Assembly: GCA_023703655.1 (NCBI GenBank)
Contig: CP097973.1
Location: 478,170 to 542,169 of the forward strand
Direction of reading: 5' to 3'
Source of the DNA: SAR86 cluster bacterium
GTDB lineage: Bacteria; Pseudomonadota; Gammaproteobacteria; Magnimaribacterales; D2472
DNA: 64,000 nt
In this document: positions 53,642 to 62,233 of the stretch, one piece after another
How positions within the stretch are numbered: position 1 is the first letter of the stretch
Layout of the letters: each line of letters begins with the position of its first letter
The notes under the pieces: generated by a model
Told to the model about the DNA's origin: nothing
The model's database searches: none
What the model saw: the letters and a program-made list of their open reading frames with translations, nothing else
Program-made: the position numbers and the translations under genes

Positions 53642-54400
53642 ATGAAACAATTATTTACCTTTGTAGTCCTTTTTTTATTTTCATTTGATTCATTAGCTCT
53701 ATCAGATCAATATTATGCTAGGACTGAATTTTCGACCTGCAAACTTGCTGATGGTAAGACTTATGAAGATGTAGTTGCTTATCACAAACAATATGAAGCT
53801 TTTTTAAAAGAAAATAACCTTAAATATGCAAAATATATTCTCACTCCAGTAATTGCTGGCGATGTTGATTATGATTACATTACTTGGGGCACATGGCCTG
53901 GAGGTGTTGAAATGTATGAGGAATACGGAGCTTACTTAAATGATTACACACCACCACCGGGCAATCCTGGTATTTGTAGTGGAACATTTTCTGTACATTT
54001 TAATGCCGCAATTAGGATAAGGCCTCCCGTTTCTGAATATGACAAAAGAATGTTTGTTGAATTTAGAAATTGCAAATTTAAAGGAGAATCAACTGTCGAT
54101 GATTTACTAAAAATTGATGCGGAAAGAGAAGCAATTATGCGAGATGCTGATGCAATGGGTTATGGAAGGAGTTACTTAAGACCATATCGGGGATTTAGTG
54201 ATGATGAATACGATTTTGCGGTAATGACTCATTGGTATAACAGAGACTATAGAGCTGATTCTGTAAAATCATACAGAAAGATGACCACATTATTCAGAGA
54301 AAAAGGAATATTTGATAGTTATAGGGAGCACGTTGAGGGATGCGAAAGAACACCACGAGTATATGCATCCGAGTGGCTATATAGCACAATTTCTGATTAA
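53642..54400 (+). CDS. Exported protein with two related alpha/beta-barrel-like halves
   Basis: Start ATG 53642 is preferred: CGGAG lies 8 bp upstream and a signal peptide begins there. The 252-aa protein is not recognised. Its halves look homologous: F-S-T-C-K-L-A-D-G-K-T-Y-E-D-V and F-R-N-C-K-F-K-G-E-S-T-V-D-D-L, each followed by a helix, Y-A-K-Y-I-L-T-P or Y-G-R-S-Y-L-R-P, then D-Y-D-Y-I-T-W-G-T-W or E-Y-D-F-A-V-M-T-H-W. This is the layout of dimeric ferredoxin-like barrel proteins. Four Cys after the signal may form disulfides. Confidence 0.75.
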   Translation: MKQLFTFVVLFLFSFDSLALSDQYYARTEFSTCKLADGKTYEDVVAYHKQYEAFLKENNLKYAKYILTPVIAGDVDYDYITWGTWPGGVEMYEEYGAYLNDYTPPPGNPGICSGTFSVHFNAAIRIRPPVSEYDKRMFVEFRNCKFKGESTVDDLLKIDAEREAIMRDADAMGYGRSYLRPYRGFSDDEYDFAVMTHWYNRDYRADSVKSYRKMTTLFREKGIFDSYREHVEGCERTPRVYASEWLYSTISD

Positions 54401-54412
54401 TAATTTTGATAA

Positions 54413-54438
54413 AAAGAGGGAATGATTATTCCCTCTTT
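54413..54438. terminator. Bidirectional terminator
   Basis: Perfect 11-bp arms AAAGAGGGAAT (54413-54423) and ATTCCCTCTTT (54428-54438) with loop GATT lie between convergent genes, with A/T runs on both sides. Confidence 0.92.
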
Positions 54439-54440
54439 AT

Positions 54441-54806
54441 TTAATTAAGCTTATATCTAAGATTTATTTGAAATCTGTTAGTCGGGATTTCAAAATTACT
54501 CGAATTGCTATCAAAAGCAAAATATTGATCATTTGAACTATTAAAATCTAATTCAAACTTACTATCACCATCAATATTTATCAGTCCAAATGCATTTTCA
54601 GCATCTTCTTCTGTTTCATCAGTATCTCTATTCAAATAGTAGATCAAACCTCCAAGAAGCAGTAAGCCAGCAACAGCACTTCCGCCGCCACCACCATAAC
54701 CACCGCCACCTGAACTTCCTGATGATGAGCCACCACCACCTTCATGATATGAAGCGAAAGTTAAGGGAGCTGAAACAAGCATAGTTAATAACATGAAAAG
54801 TCTCAT
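54441..54806 (-). CDS. Gly/Ser-rich small exported or membrane protein
   Basis: The 121-aa protein has a signal peptide (about 1-18), a Gly/Ser low-complexity stretch (about 24-43), one hydrophobic segment (A-V-A-G-L-L-L-L-G-G-L-I-Y-Y-L) and an acidic region. The C-terminal end I-N-L-R-Y-K-L-N alternates like a single outer-membrane strand. No function is recognised. It has a plain Shine-Dalgarno (GGAGAA) upstream of 54806 on the minus strand. Confidence 0.75.
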   Translation of the reverse strand: MRLFMLLTMLVSAPLTFASYHEGGGGSSSGSSGGGGYGGGGGSAVAGLLLLGGLIYYLNRDTDETEEDAENAFGLINIDGDSKFELDFNSSNDQYFAFDSNSSNFEIPTNRFQINLRYKLN

Positions 54807-54960
54807 ATTTTTCTCCTAAGTATATTAATTTTGCTGGGCGTCTTAGATTTGTAAGATTATTATGTGCCCATACTAATCAAGATCTAAGCAAAACAACGTT
54901 ATATTGATTTATGGATTTTTATTGATAATTCAATACCTTTTTTAAATCCAATAGTAAAAA

Positions 54961-54988
54961 AATAAAGCGGACAAAAATCCGCTTTATT
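54961..54988 (-). terminator. Terminator of the gamma-glutamyltransferase operon
   Basis: Perfect 11-bp arms AATAAAGCGGA and TCCGCTTTATT with a 6-nt loop. On the minus strand they are followed by a T run, so this ends transcripts from the leftward operon at 55079-64000. Confidence 0.92.
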
Positions 54989-55078
54989 ATGATTGCACTC
55001 TTAGGGAAAAATTTGAGGAGTAAGTAAAGAGGCAACTATCAATTAGACGCTTTTCTTAATTAAAAGTTCAAATTTATT

Positions 55079-55165
55079 TTATTTTTTTGTAATAAAATAA
55101 CAAATCATTAGGAAAAGAAATGTTGGTATTGCATACACAGATATCATTGCTAATTTTTCAATCAT
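55079..55165 (-). CDS. 28-aa single-span membrane peptide coupled to gamma-glutamyltransferase
   Basis: ATG 55165 overlaps the stop of the upstream gene (ATGA) and has GGAG 9 bases before it. The product M-I-E-K-L-A-M-I-S-V-Y-A-I-P-T-F-L-F-L-M-I-C... is almost wholly one membrane helix with a K-K end. It is too short for normal gene finders. Position just before the operon terminator supports translation. Confidence 0.55.
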   Translation of the reverse strand: MIEKLAMISVYAIPTFLFLMICYFITKK

Positions 55166-56853
55166 TGATCAACTCCAATTGCCTTTGAATCAGGTCTTCT
55201 TGTATCTCCATACCCGTAAAATAAATTATTTTTCATTTGAATGCTTTCAAGAGCTGTATTTGGATTTAAGAATATACTTTTTTGCCCAGCCTTATCTAAA
55301 TACTCTGTAAAATTTGGATTCATTCCATATTCTAATGTAACAACATCGGGAAACCATTGTTGATGTATTCTATTAACATTTATGGCGTCAGATATTTCCA
55401 TATTAAAATCGATAACATTTAAAATATTTTGTAATACTGCTGATATGATTCTAGGCCCGCCTGGTGACCCCACTACTAGAAAGGGCTTGTTATCTTTAAA
55501 AACAATTGTTGGAGTCATCGAACTTAATGGCCTTTTAAAAGGTTTGATCTCATTAAATTTTCCACCAATTAAACCAAACTGATTTGGAATACCTGGAGCA
55601 GCTGAAAAATCATCCATCTCGTTATTCATTAGGATACCTGTATCTTTGATAACTACTTTTGATCCATAACCAGAATTTAATGTGTATGTGTTAGAGACAA
55701 TATTGCCAAATTGATCTGCAATTGAGAAATGAGTTGTTTCATCACTCTCTTGTCTAAAAAATTCTCCTGGTAAAATTTTGGAAGAGGGCGTGGCTTCATT
55801 TAATTCAATTTCGCTTGCGATACTATCACTATATTGTTTTGAAATGATCTTTGAGACTGGCACATCAACAAAATCTGGATCTCCAAGATATTTTGATCTA
55901 TCTGCAAAAGCATATTTCATTACCTCAGACAATAACAAAACATATTCAGCTGAATTATGACCCAATAATTTTAGATCATAGCTCTCTAATATATTTAGCA
56001 TCTGGATCAGATGTAAGCCCCCAGATGAGGGTGGTGGCATGGTAATAATTTTATAACCTCTGTAATCTCCAATTAGAGGTTTCCGCCATGATGACCTATA
56101 CTTTTTTAAATCATTGAGAGTGAGTAAGCCATCATTCCTTTTCATATCTGTGACTATTTTCTTAGCTATTTGGCCCTCGTAAAAGCTTTTTCTACCATCT
56201 GTACTTATCAGCTTTAGTGATTTCGCTAAATCTTTTTGAATCAGTACATCATTGAATTTAAATCCATCTTTTTTATAAAAGATTTTTCTTGTTGTTTTAA
56301 ATTTATAAAATCTTTCTTGATATGAATTTAGAGTATCAGCCATGTATGGTGTGACCCTAAATCCTTGTGAAGCTAATTTTATAGCGGGTTGAATGAGATC
56401 TTTCCATGGAAGAGATCCATACTTTTGATGAAGTTCCCACATACCATCTACCGTGCCAGGAACAGCAATTGCTTTATAACCTACTGTTGAAAGCTTTGGA
56501 TCAAACTCATCATTAATTAGATACATATCACGACTAGAATTTTCAGATGCCTTTTCTCGGTAATCTAAAGTCTCAAAGACATTTTCATCTTTGTGATAAA
56601 TTACAGCAAAACCTCCACCTCCAATGTTACCCGCACGAGGCAAAACAACAGCTAATGCAAAAGATACAGCCACAGCAGCATCGAAAGCATTGCCTCCTGA
56701 TTGAAGTACTTCACTACCAACTTTACTTGCAATAAAATGTTGAGTTACAACCATGCCTTTTTTTCCAACGACAGGGTGAACAACGGATCTTGAATTCAAG
56801 ACTTGAGAGTTTAAATTAAGTGCTAAGCAGCACAAAAACAAAAGATTTTTCAT
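55162..56853 (-). CDS. ggt: Gamma-glutamyltransferase, exported
   Basis: The 563-aa proenzyme has a signal peptide (about 1-18). The autocleavage site and nucleophile are D-E-T-T-H-F-S (about 370), followed by D-Q-F-G-N-I-V-S-N-T-Y-T-L-N-S-G-Y-G-S. The large-subunit motifs G-G-N-A-F-D-A-A-V-A and G-G-G-F-A-V-I and the later G-S-P-G-G-P-R-I are present. It hydrolyses or transfers the gamma-glutamyl group of glutathione and similar peptides in the periplasm. It shares one base with the SDR gene upstream. Confidence 0.95.
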   Translation of the reverse strand: MKNLLFLCCLALNLNSQVLNSRSVVHPVVGKKGMVVTQHFIASKVGSEVLQSGGNAFDAAVAVSFALAVVLPRAGNIGGGGFAVIYHKDENVFETLDYREKASENSSRDMYLINDEFDPKLSTVGYKAIAVPGTVDGMWELHQKYGSLPWKDLIQPAIKLASQGFRVTPYMADTLNSYQERFYKFKTTRKIFYKKDGFKFNDVLIQKDLAKSLKLISTDGRKSFYEGQIAKKIVTDMKRNDGLLTLNDLKKYRSSWRKPLIGDYRGYKIITMPPPSSGGLHLIQMLNILESYDLKLLGHNSAEYVLLLSEVMKYAFADRSKYLGDPDFVDVPVSKIISKQYSDSIASEIELNEATPSSKILPGEFFRQESDETTHFSIADQFGNIVSNTYTLNSGYGSKVVIKDTGILMNNEMDDFSAAPGIPNQFGLIGGKFNEIKPFKRPLSSMTPTIVFKDNKPFLVVGSPGGPRIISAVLQNILNVIDFNMEISDAINVNRIHQQWFPDVVTLEYGMNPNFTEYLDKAGQKSIFLNPNTALESIQMKNNLFYGYGDTRRPDSKAIGVDQ

Positions 56854-57605
56854 TATGAGAGTAATCCGCCGTCTACTCTTAAATTTATGCCATTTATGTG
56901 AACAGCGTCTTCGGATGCTAAAAAAGCTATTGCTGATGCAACATCATCTGGAGATCTATTTACACCATCAACGGGCATTATCTTTTTTAATAATCTCTTA
57001 TCAAATCCATCAGGAAGAGGAGTTTCTGTAGACATCTTTGTTTTTATTGAAGCTGGGCATATACAATTAACATTTAGTCCAAGAACTCCATATTCAACAG
57101 CAAGTGTTTTTGAAAATGCACTAATTCCACCCTTTGAGGCGCTGTAAGCAGCTGTCCATGCATGAGACCCTAGAGCTGCTGTTGAGGACACATTAACAAT
57201 ATTTCCTTTTGAAATCAGCAACATAGGTAGCGCATAACGACACATAAAAAACGTTCCAGTAAGATTAGTATCAATAATTTTCTTCCAGTCTTGCATTTTT
57301 ACATCTTTAGAGTGATCAAAACCAAGTATTCCTGCAACATTTATTAGTGCATCAATTGAGACATATTTATCGCATATCTCTTCAAAAATTTTTTTTGTAC
57401 CTTCTTCATCAGCAATATCATGAACATATGTTTCGAAGATAGATGAATTAAGCTTTTTTTTCAGTGCTTTTATACCATTAGCATCATAATCAATGACAAT
57501 AAGGTTTGCTCCCTCATCAGCTAGTCTTAACGCAGTTGAGTATCCAATTCCGGCAGCAGCTCCACTCAACACAACTAATTTTTCATTAAACCTTTTCATA
57601 ATCAA
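56853..57605 (-). CDS. Short-chain dehydrogenase/reductase
   Basis: The 250-aa classical SDR has cofactor motif G-A-A-A-G-I-G (about 14-20), an Asp after strand 2 (I-V-I-D-Y-D, favouring NAD), catalytic Ser-Tyr-Lys in N-V-S-S-T-A-A...Y-S-A-S-K, and the C-terminal R-V-D-G-G. The substrate is not evident; context with an acyl-CoA synthetase and a KstD-like flavoprotein suggests a lipid or terpenoid/steroid alcohol. It overlaps yqgE by 4 bp and ggt by 1 bp. Confidence 0.9.
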   Translation of the reverse strand: MIMKRFNEKLVVLSGAAAGIGYSTALRLADEGANLIVIDYDANGIKALKKKLNSSIFETYVHDIADEEGTKKIFEEICDKYVSIDALINVAGILGFDHSKDVKMQDWKKIIDTNLTGTFFMCRYALPMLLISKGNIVNVSSTAALGSHAWTAAYSASKGGISAFSKTLAVEYGVLGLNVNCICPASIKTKMSTETPLPDGFDKRLLKKIMPVDGVNRSPDDVASAIAFLASEDAVHINGINLRVDGGLLS

Positions 57606-58171
57606 TGTGAGTTTTCACCGCTTATAATTGTTCTAAGATTATATCCTATCTTCTCAGAAAGCTTATCAACAACTAGATTTGGTAATGTATCAAAAACTAA
57701 ATCCATATCACTAGATATAATATGCCAAGAATTTTGTTTAATTTCAGATTCAAGTTGGCCAGGAGCCCAACCACAATACCCAACAATAATCTTGTATTTA
57801 GCATCAATTTTTTTTCTTGCGATACTCTCTAAAATGTCATTTGAAGTAGTTAAAAAAAGATCATCAGATATTCGAGTTGTTTGCTGAAACTTAGCACCAT
57901 TTGCATTATGTAAAACGAATAATCTATCAGTATCAACTGGACCACCTCTTAATACATGCTTTAAATTTTCATGTTTATTATTTTTATTTAAATTTAATTT
58001 CGATAGCAAAATTGACTCTGATAAATCAGTAGGCTGATTCATTACAAATCCAAATGCACCACTTTTAGAATGCTCACAAAGAAATATGACACTATCATTA
58101 AAAAAATCAGCATTTTCATGTCTTGAGAAGTAAAGAAATTTGTTGTTATAAAATTCAGTATTAGGAAGCAT
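57602..58171 (-). CDS. YqgE/AlgH family protein
   Basis: The start is set at ATG 58171 (189 aa, the usual family length). A longer frame from 58246 would lie 86 bp inside the acyl-CoA synthetase gene and adds residues the family lacks. The F-N-D-S-V-I-F-L-C-E-H-S-K-S-G-A-F-G-F-V-M-N-Q-P signature and G-G-P-V...L-F-V-L-H are clear, as is G-Y-C-G-W-A-P-G-Q-L-E. The biochemical role is unknown; yqgE usually sits with ruvX/yqgF, not in a catabolic operon. Confidence 0.88.
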   Translation of the reverse strand: MLPNTEFYNNKFLYFSRHENADFFNDSVIFLCEHSKSGAFGFVMNQPTDLSESILLSKLNLNKNNKHENLKHVLRGGPVDTDRLFVLHNANGAKFQQTTRISDDLFLTTSNDILESIARKKIDAKYKIIVGYCGWAPGQLESEIKQNSWHIISSDMDLVFDTLPNLVVDKLSEKIGYNLRTIISGENSH

Positions 58172-59771
58172 CAATAGCAATTTCCCTGGCCCACTTGTAG
58201 TTCGCTTTTCCATTTGGCGCTCTCTCAACATGTTCCACAAAAACAATTTTTTTAGGAATCTTATATCCTGCTAAAAAGACTCTTGTCTTATTCTTTAATT
58301 CCTCCTCATCTATATCTGAATCAAGTGAAACAACAGCTGTAACAATTTGTCCAAATCTTTCATCCTTCAATCCTACAACCAAGCAATCATTTACCTCAGA
58401 GTTTTTTTTCATTGCTTCTTCTACTTCTTCAGGATAAATTTTTTCACCTGCAGAATTTATACAGTTACTTCCTCTGCCAAGCAATGTTATGGTTCCATCT
58501 TTCTCTAATCTAGCGTAATCTCCTGGAAAGCTGTATCTAATACCATTTACTTCCTTAAAAGTTTTAGCAGATTTCTCAGGATCTTTATAATACCCAACTG
58601 GTACAAGTCCCGCAGTACCAATAAGTCCAATTTTTTCTGATCCTGGCTCTAAGATTTCACCATCATCTGCCAAAATAATAACACCTGGATTAATATTAAA
58701 TTTTGCTGTTTCTGCTGGATTCTCTCTGCTGGAGGTTGAGCCTCCCATTCCACCTTCCGTAGATCCAATGGTATCCATAAGAATCATGTCATGGTGTTCA
58801 AGTAGACCCGTTTTGACCTCAGCACTCCACATTACCCCACTTGAAATAATTACTTTTACACTGTCAAGATCATATGGTCGATTAGCAGTTTTTGCTTTAT
58901 TAAGAGACTCTAACATTGGCTTTGCAAATGCGTCTCCAACAATAACTATGTTTGAAGCTTTACACCTTTCAACTTCTGACCACATTTGATCTGGATTGAA
59001 TCCTTGGTTGGGCAGGGTAATAACTGATCCTCCAAGATTTAATGATAAAAATGATCCAAGCCACATACCAGTTCCATGCATCAGAGGACATCCCACAAGA
59101 CTTCGAATCAGAGCGTTACTTTCTTTATTTTGTTTAATTCTTTGATCTAATTTATTTATTTCATCTGGTACGTCATACCCCATAGCTTTCAAAGTCTTGA
59201 ATAAAAAAATTAAAAACTCACCTTGTTTATACATTACGCCTTTAGGCATACCAGTAGTACCACCTGTATAAAGCATATAGATAGTATTTGGATCTCTCTC
59301 AATTCGTGCCATTGGTTGATAATTATCAATTATGTTTTGGTAGTTAACTCCTATTGCTGACGATTTTTGGGAACTATCATCTACCTCAACCCAAAGTTTA
59401 ATATTTGGTAACGAACTTTTGATGTTATCAATTCTATTAGAGTATGTTGAATGAAAAAAAACAGCCTCAGAATCAGAGTTTTCTAAAAGATAGGTAAGCT
59501 CATCTTCAACATACCTATAATTAACATTGATTGGACAACCATCAATTTTGAATATTGCATATTGGGCAATTAAATATTCATTTGAATTATTTAAATAAAT
59601 GGCAACTTTTGAATTTTTAGATAAACCATTTTCAATTAGTGCAGATGCTAATTTACTTGCTCTGACATCAAATTCTCTCCAAGACAAAACATCATCACCA
59701 CAGATAAGAGCATCTTCCTCTGGAATTAGATCAGAAATTTTTTCCCATAAAGAAGCAAAACTAAGATTCAT
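58161..59771 (-). CDS. Acyl-CoA synthetase (AMP-forming)
   Basis: The 536-aa protein is an ANL-superfamily member with P-loop-like M-L-Y-T-G-G-T-T-G-M-P-K-G (about 168), D-T-I-G-S-T-E-G (about 320), hinge P-G-D-Y-A-R-L-E-K-D and L-G-R-G-S-N-C-I-N-S-A-G-E-K-I-Y-P-E-E-V. The C-terminal catalytic Lys is in P-N-G-K-A. It activates a carboxylic acid as the CoA ester; substrate unknown. It overlaps both neighbours by 11 bp. Confidence 0.93.
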   Translation of the reverse strand: MNLSFASLWEKISDLIPEEDALICGDDVLSWREFDVRASKLASALIENGLSKNSKVAIYLNNSNEYLIAQYAIFKIDGCPINVNYRYVEDELTYLLENSDSEAVFFHSTYSNRIDNIKSSLPNIKLWVEVDDSSQKSSAIGVNYQNIIDNYQPMARIERDPNTIYMLYTGGTTGMPKGVMYKQGEFLIFLFKTLKAMGYDVPDEINKLDQRIKQNKESNALIRSLVGCPLMHGTGMWLGSFLSLNLGGSVITLPNQGFNPDQMWSEVERCKASNIVIVGDAFAKPMLESLNKAKTANRPYDLDSVKVIISSGVMWSAEVKTGLLEHHDMILMDTIGSTEGGMGGSTSSRENPAETAKFNINPGVIILADDGEILEPGSEKIGLIGTAGLVPVGYYKDPEKSAKTFKEVNGIRYSFPGDYARLEKDGTITLLGRGSNCINSAGEKIYPEEVEEAMKKNSEVNDCLVVGLKDERFGQIVTAVVSLDSDIDEEELKNKTRVFLAGYKIPKKIVFVEHVERAPNGKANYKWAREIAIDAS

Positions 59772-61470
59772 TTTTATTTACTAAAGAAGATCCAACACGT
59801 CTTCCAGAAAATACACAGTCTGCTATTGATAGTCCTGAGACATATATATTCGAACAAACACCAACAGCTGATCTTCCGGCAGCATATAAACCGTTGATAT
59901 CCTCACCATTAATATTTTTAACATTTCCAGTTTCCTCATTGAGTAAAAGACCACCTAAAGTGAGGGTTGGTAATGGAGATAATCTAGAATCAATTGAAAT
60001 ATCCATGATGTAATATGGAGCATTTAGCTCAACAATATCTTCAGCAGATTTACCTAGATTGCAACTCGATGATGCAGAAGCAAAGCCATTGTATTGTTGT
60101 ATTGTATTTTCAAGATTCGATGAGTTGATATTATAAACTGCTGCTAAATCTTGAATATTTTTTTTCTTTACAGCATTGAATAACATTAACATTCTTGCAG
60201 CATCCCTTTGAAATGGGAGCGCTTTCGTTGCTTCCTCTTTAGCTTTTTTAAATAAAGCTTCATCCATCACCAGATAAGATTTACCATTATGATCCTCACA
60301 CATAGCATCACCCAGCGTTGCACCATACACCATCTCATTACAAAATCTTTCACCATTTTTATTCACCACAATACCCTTTGCGAATGACATGGGCGGATTT
60401 AGAAATCTCCATGCAGTTACTCTATCCATATGTTTAGTAGCACCTCCAACTGATTGACCAAGTCTTATACCTGATCCATCATCTTGAGAGGTACCTAATG
60501 GCATACCTTTGATGTATTTTGGCGCATAGTGCTCCACCATTTCTCTATTAAATATGAAGCCGCCTGTTGATATACATACGCCTTTTTTAGCTTTGATATA
60601 TTTAGTTTCTCTGTATTTATCCTCTATTTTTTTGGCTTGATTTAGAAATATTTGACCTATTTTTTGAAAAAAATTTGAACCTGGGTATGAGGGAGGCAAA
60701 ATCATTTGAAATAATTCACCTCTTTTGGTTAATTTCATATGTTTGTCGCTGATCTGGCCACCAGGCAATACTAAAATCTTACAACCGAGTACATCTCCTG
60801 ACTGATTTATCACTAATGATCGAGCTTCTGATTGAGAAAATAATCTCATTCCTTTATTTAATGCAGCCTTCTTTAGAGGATAAAAGATAGTTCCACCAAC
60901 ACCAATTGGCTTGAATGGTCCATCTTCATAGCCTCTGTGTCCACGAGCAGCTGGATAAGCAGTTTCTTTGTATTTTGGAACTAGGGTATTATCTGAGTGA
61001 TATAGATAATATCCCTCACCAGGATAACTTGATTTAGTTGAATAGTATTTAGCATTAAACTGGACTCCATTCTCAATAAGCCATTCTGTATTTTCAGCAG
61101 AGGTGTCGCAAAATTTCCTTAATGTATTTTGATTAACAACATTACCAACTTCTTGGACAAGATAGTTGTACATATTTTCTTTTGTATCTTCTACTCCAGC
61201 CTCTTTTTGAATTGAGGTGCCACCGCCTGCATAAAATACGCCACCACTTCTTGCAGTTGCACCTCCACCACTCGTTTTATCAATAGCGATGACTGAACAT
61301 CCATGATCAAGCGCTTCATTTGCAGCTGAAACTCCTGCACCTCCAAGACCAAGAACTACTAAATCTGCTTCGTCATCCCACTCAATGCTTGTAACATCAG
61401 ATACAATCTCAGGGCTTTCAATCTTTGAAAACCACTGCTCATCATTAACTTTTAGTTCAGTTTCCAGCAT
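59761..61470 (-). CDS. FAD-dependent 3-ketosteroid-delta1-dehydrogenase/fumarate reductase-like protein
   Basis: The 569-aa flavoprotein has a dinucleotide-binding motif G-L-G-G-A-G-V-S-A (about 37), G-G-G-A-T-A-R-S-G-G-V-F-Y, and C-terminal G-L-Y-A-A-G-R-S-A-V-G-V in the FAD fold. The overall order matches the KstD/FrdA-like FAD_binding_2 family. No twin-arginine or export signal is present, so it is cytoplasmic. Steroid or other cyclic ketone oxidation is an inference supported by the adjacent acyl-CoA synthetase and SDRs. It overlaps the SDR upstream by 14 bp. Confidence 0.85.
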   Translation of the reverse strand: MLETELKVNDEQWFSKIESPEIVSDVTSIEWDDEADLVVLGLGGAGVSAANEALDHGCSVIAIDKTSGGGATARSGGVFYAGGGTSIQKEAGVEDTKENMYNYLVQEVGNVVNQNTLRKFCDTSAENTEWLIENGVQFNAKYYSTKSSYPGEGYYLYHSDNTLVPKYKETAYPAARGHRGYEDGPFKPIGVGGTIFYPLKKAALNKGMRLFSQSEARSLVINQSGDVLGCKILVLPGGQISDKHMKLTKRGELFQMILPPSYPGSNFFQKIGQIFLNQAKKIEDKYRETKYIKAKKGVCISTGGFIFNREMVEHYAPKYIKGMPLGTSQDDGSGIRLGQSVGGATKHMDRVTAWRFLNPPMSFAKGIVVNKNGERFCNEMVYGATLGDAMCEDHNGKSYLVMDEALFKKAKEEATKALPFQRDAARMLMLFNAVKKKNIQDLAAVYNINSSNLENTIQQYNGFASASSSCNLGKSAEDIVELNAPYYIMDISIDSRLSPLPTLTLGGLLLNEETGNVKNINGEDINGLYAAGRSAVGVCSNIYVSGLSIADCVFSGRRVGSSLVNKNES

Positions 61471-62218
61471 TTAAATCAGCAGTTTTACCTCCATCGATTA
61501 TTAAATCAGCACCTGTTATATACGATGCAAGGTCGCTTAAAAGAAACATTACTGCATTTGCGACTTCTATTGGTTTTCCTATTCTTTTAAGTGGAATTGT
61601 ATTTTTTGTTGACTCAAGCATTTCATCAGTCATCATCGCTGCACTAAAAGAAGGGGTTTCAATTGCACCAGGTATCACACAATTTACCCTAACATTTGGG
61701 GCAGCTTCAATAGCACATGATTTAGAAAAATTAATCAATGCTGATTTAGCAGCAGCATAAGCCGAAATAAATGAAATACCTTTTGTCCCAGCAACAGAAG
61801 AAATATTTACTATCGATCCTGATTTTTGTTCCATCATTTTTGGTAAAACATAGTTTGTTGTAAGAAAAGCACCTTCAAGGTTAGCTTTAAAATTTGTTTT
61901 CCATTGACTAAGACTCATATCTTTGATCATGCCAGGATGAATAGATGGAGCATTATTAACTAAACCATCAATCTTGCCAAAATGATCATAGACATTATTC
62001 ATAGACTTTTTTAGTTCGTTCTCATCAGAAATATCAAAAGCATGAGCTTGAACATTATTTGAGATTTTTGAAAGTGTATTTTTAGCTTTGTCTAAATTTT
62101 CTTTATTTCTTGCAGTTATCACAACTTTTGCATCTTGTTTGAGAAGCTCACTTGCAATTTCATAACCAATACCAAGACTTGCACCCGTTACGTAAATGAC
62201 TTTATCTTTAAGATTCAA
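61457..62218 (-). CDS. Short-chain dehydrogenase/reductase
   Basis: The 253-aa classical SDR has cofactor motif G-A-S-L-G-I-G (about 12), N-N-A-P in place of the usual N-N-A-G, catalytic S-S-V-A-G-T...Y-A-A-A-K-S, P-G-A-I-E-T-P and C-terminal I-D-G-G. The A-R-N basic residue after strand 2 suggests NADP. It heads the oxidative gene group and lies 15 bp after the subtilase gene. Confidence 0.9.
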   Translation of the reverse strand: MNLKDKVIYVTGASLGIGYEIASELLKQDAKVVITARNKENLDKAKNTLSKISNNVQAHAFDISDENELKKSMNNVYDHFGKIDGLVNNAPSIHPGMIKDMSLSQWKTNFKANLEGAFLTTNYVLPKMMEQKSGSIVNISSVAGTKGISFISAYAAAKSALINFSKSCAIEAAPNVRVNCVIPGAIETPSFSAAMMTDEMLESTKNTIPLKRIGKPIEVANAVMFLLSDLASYITGADLIIDGGKTADLNAGN

Positions 62219-62233
62219 AATAACTTCCCCATA

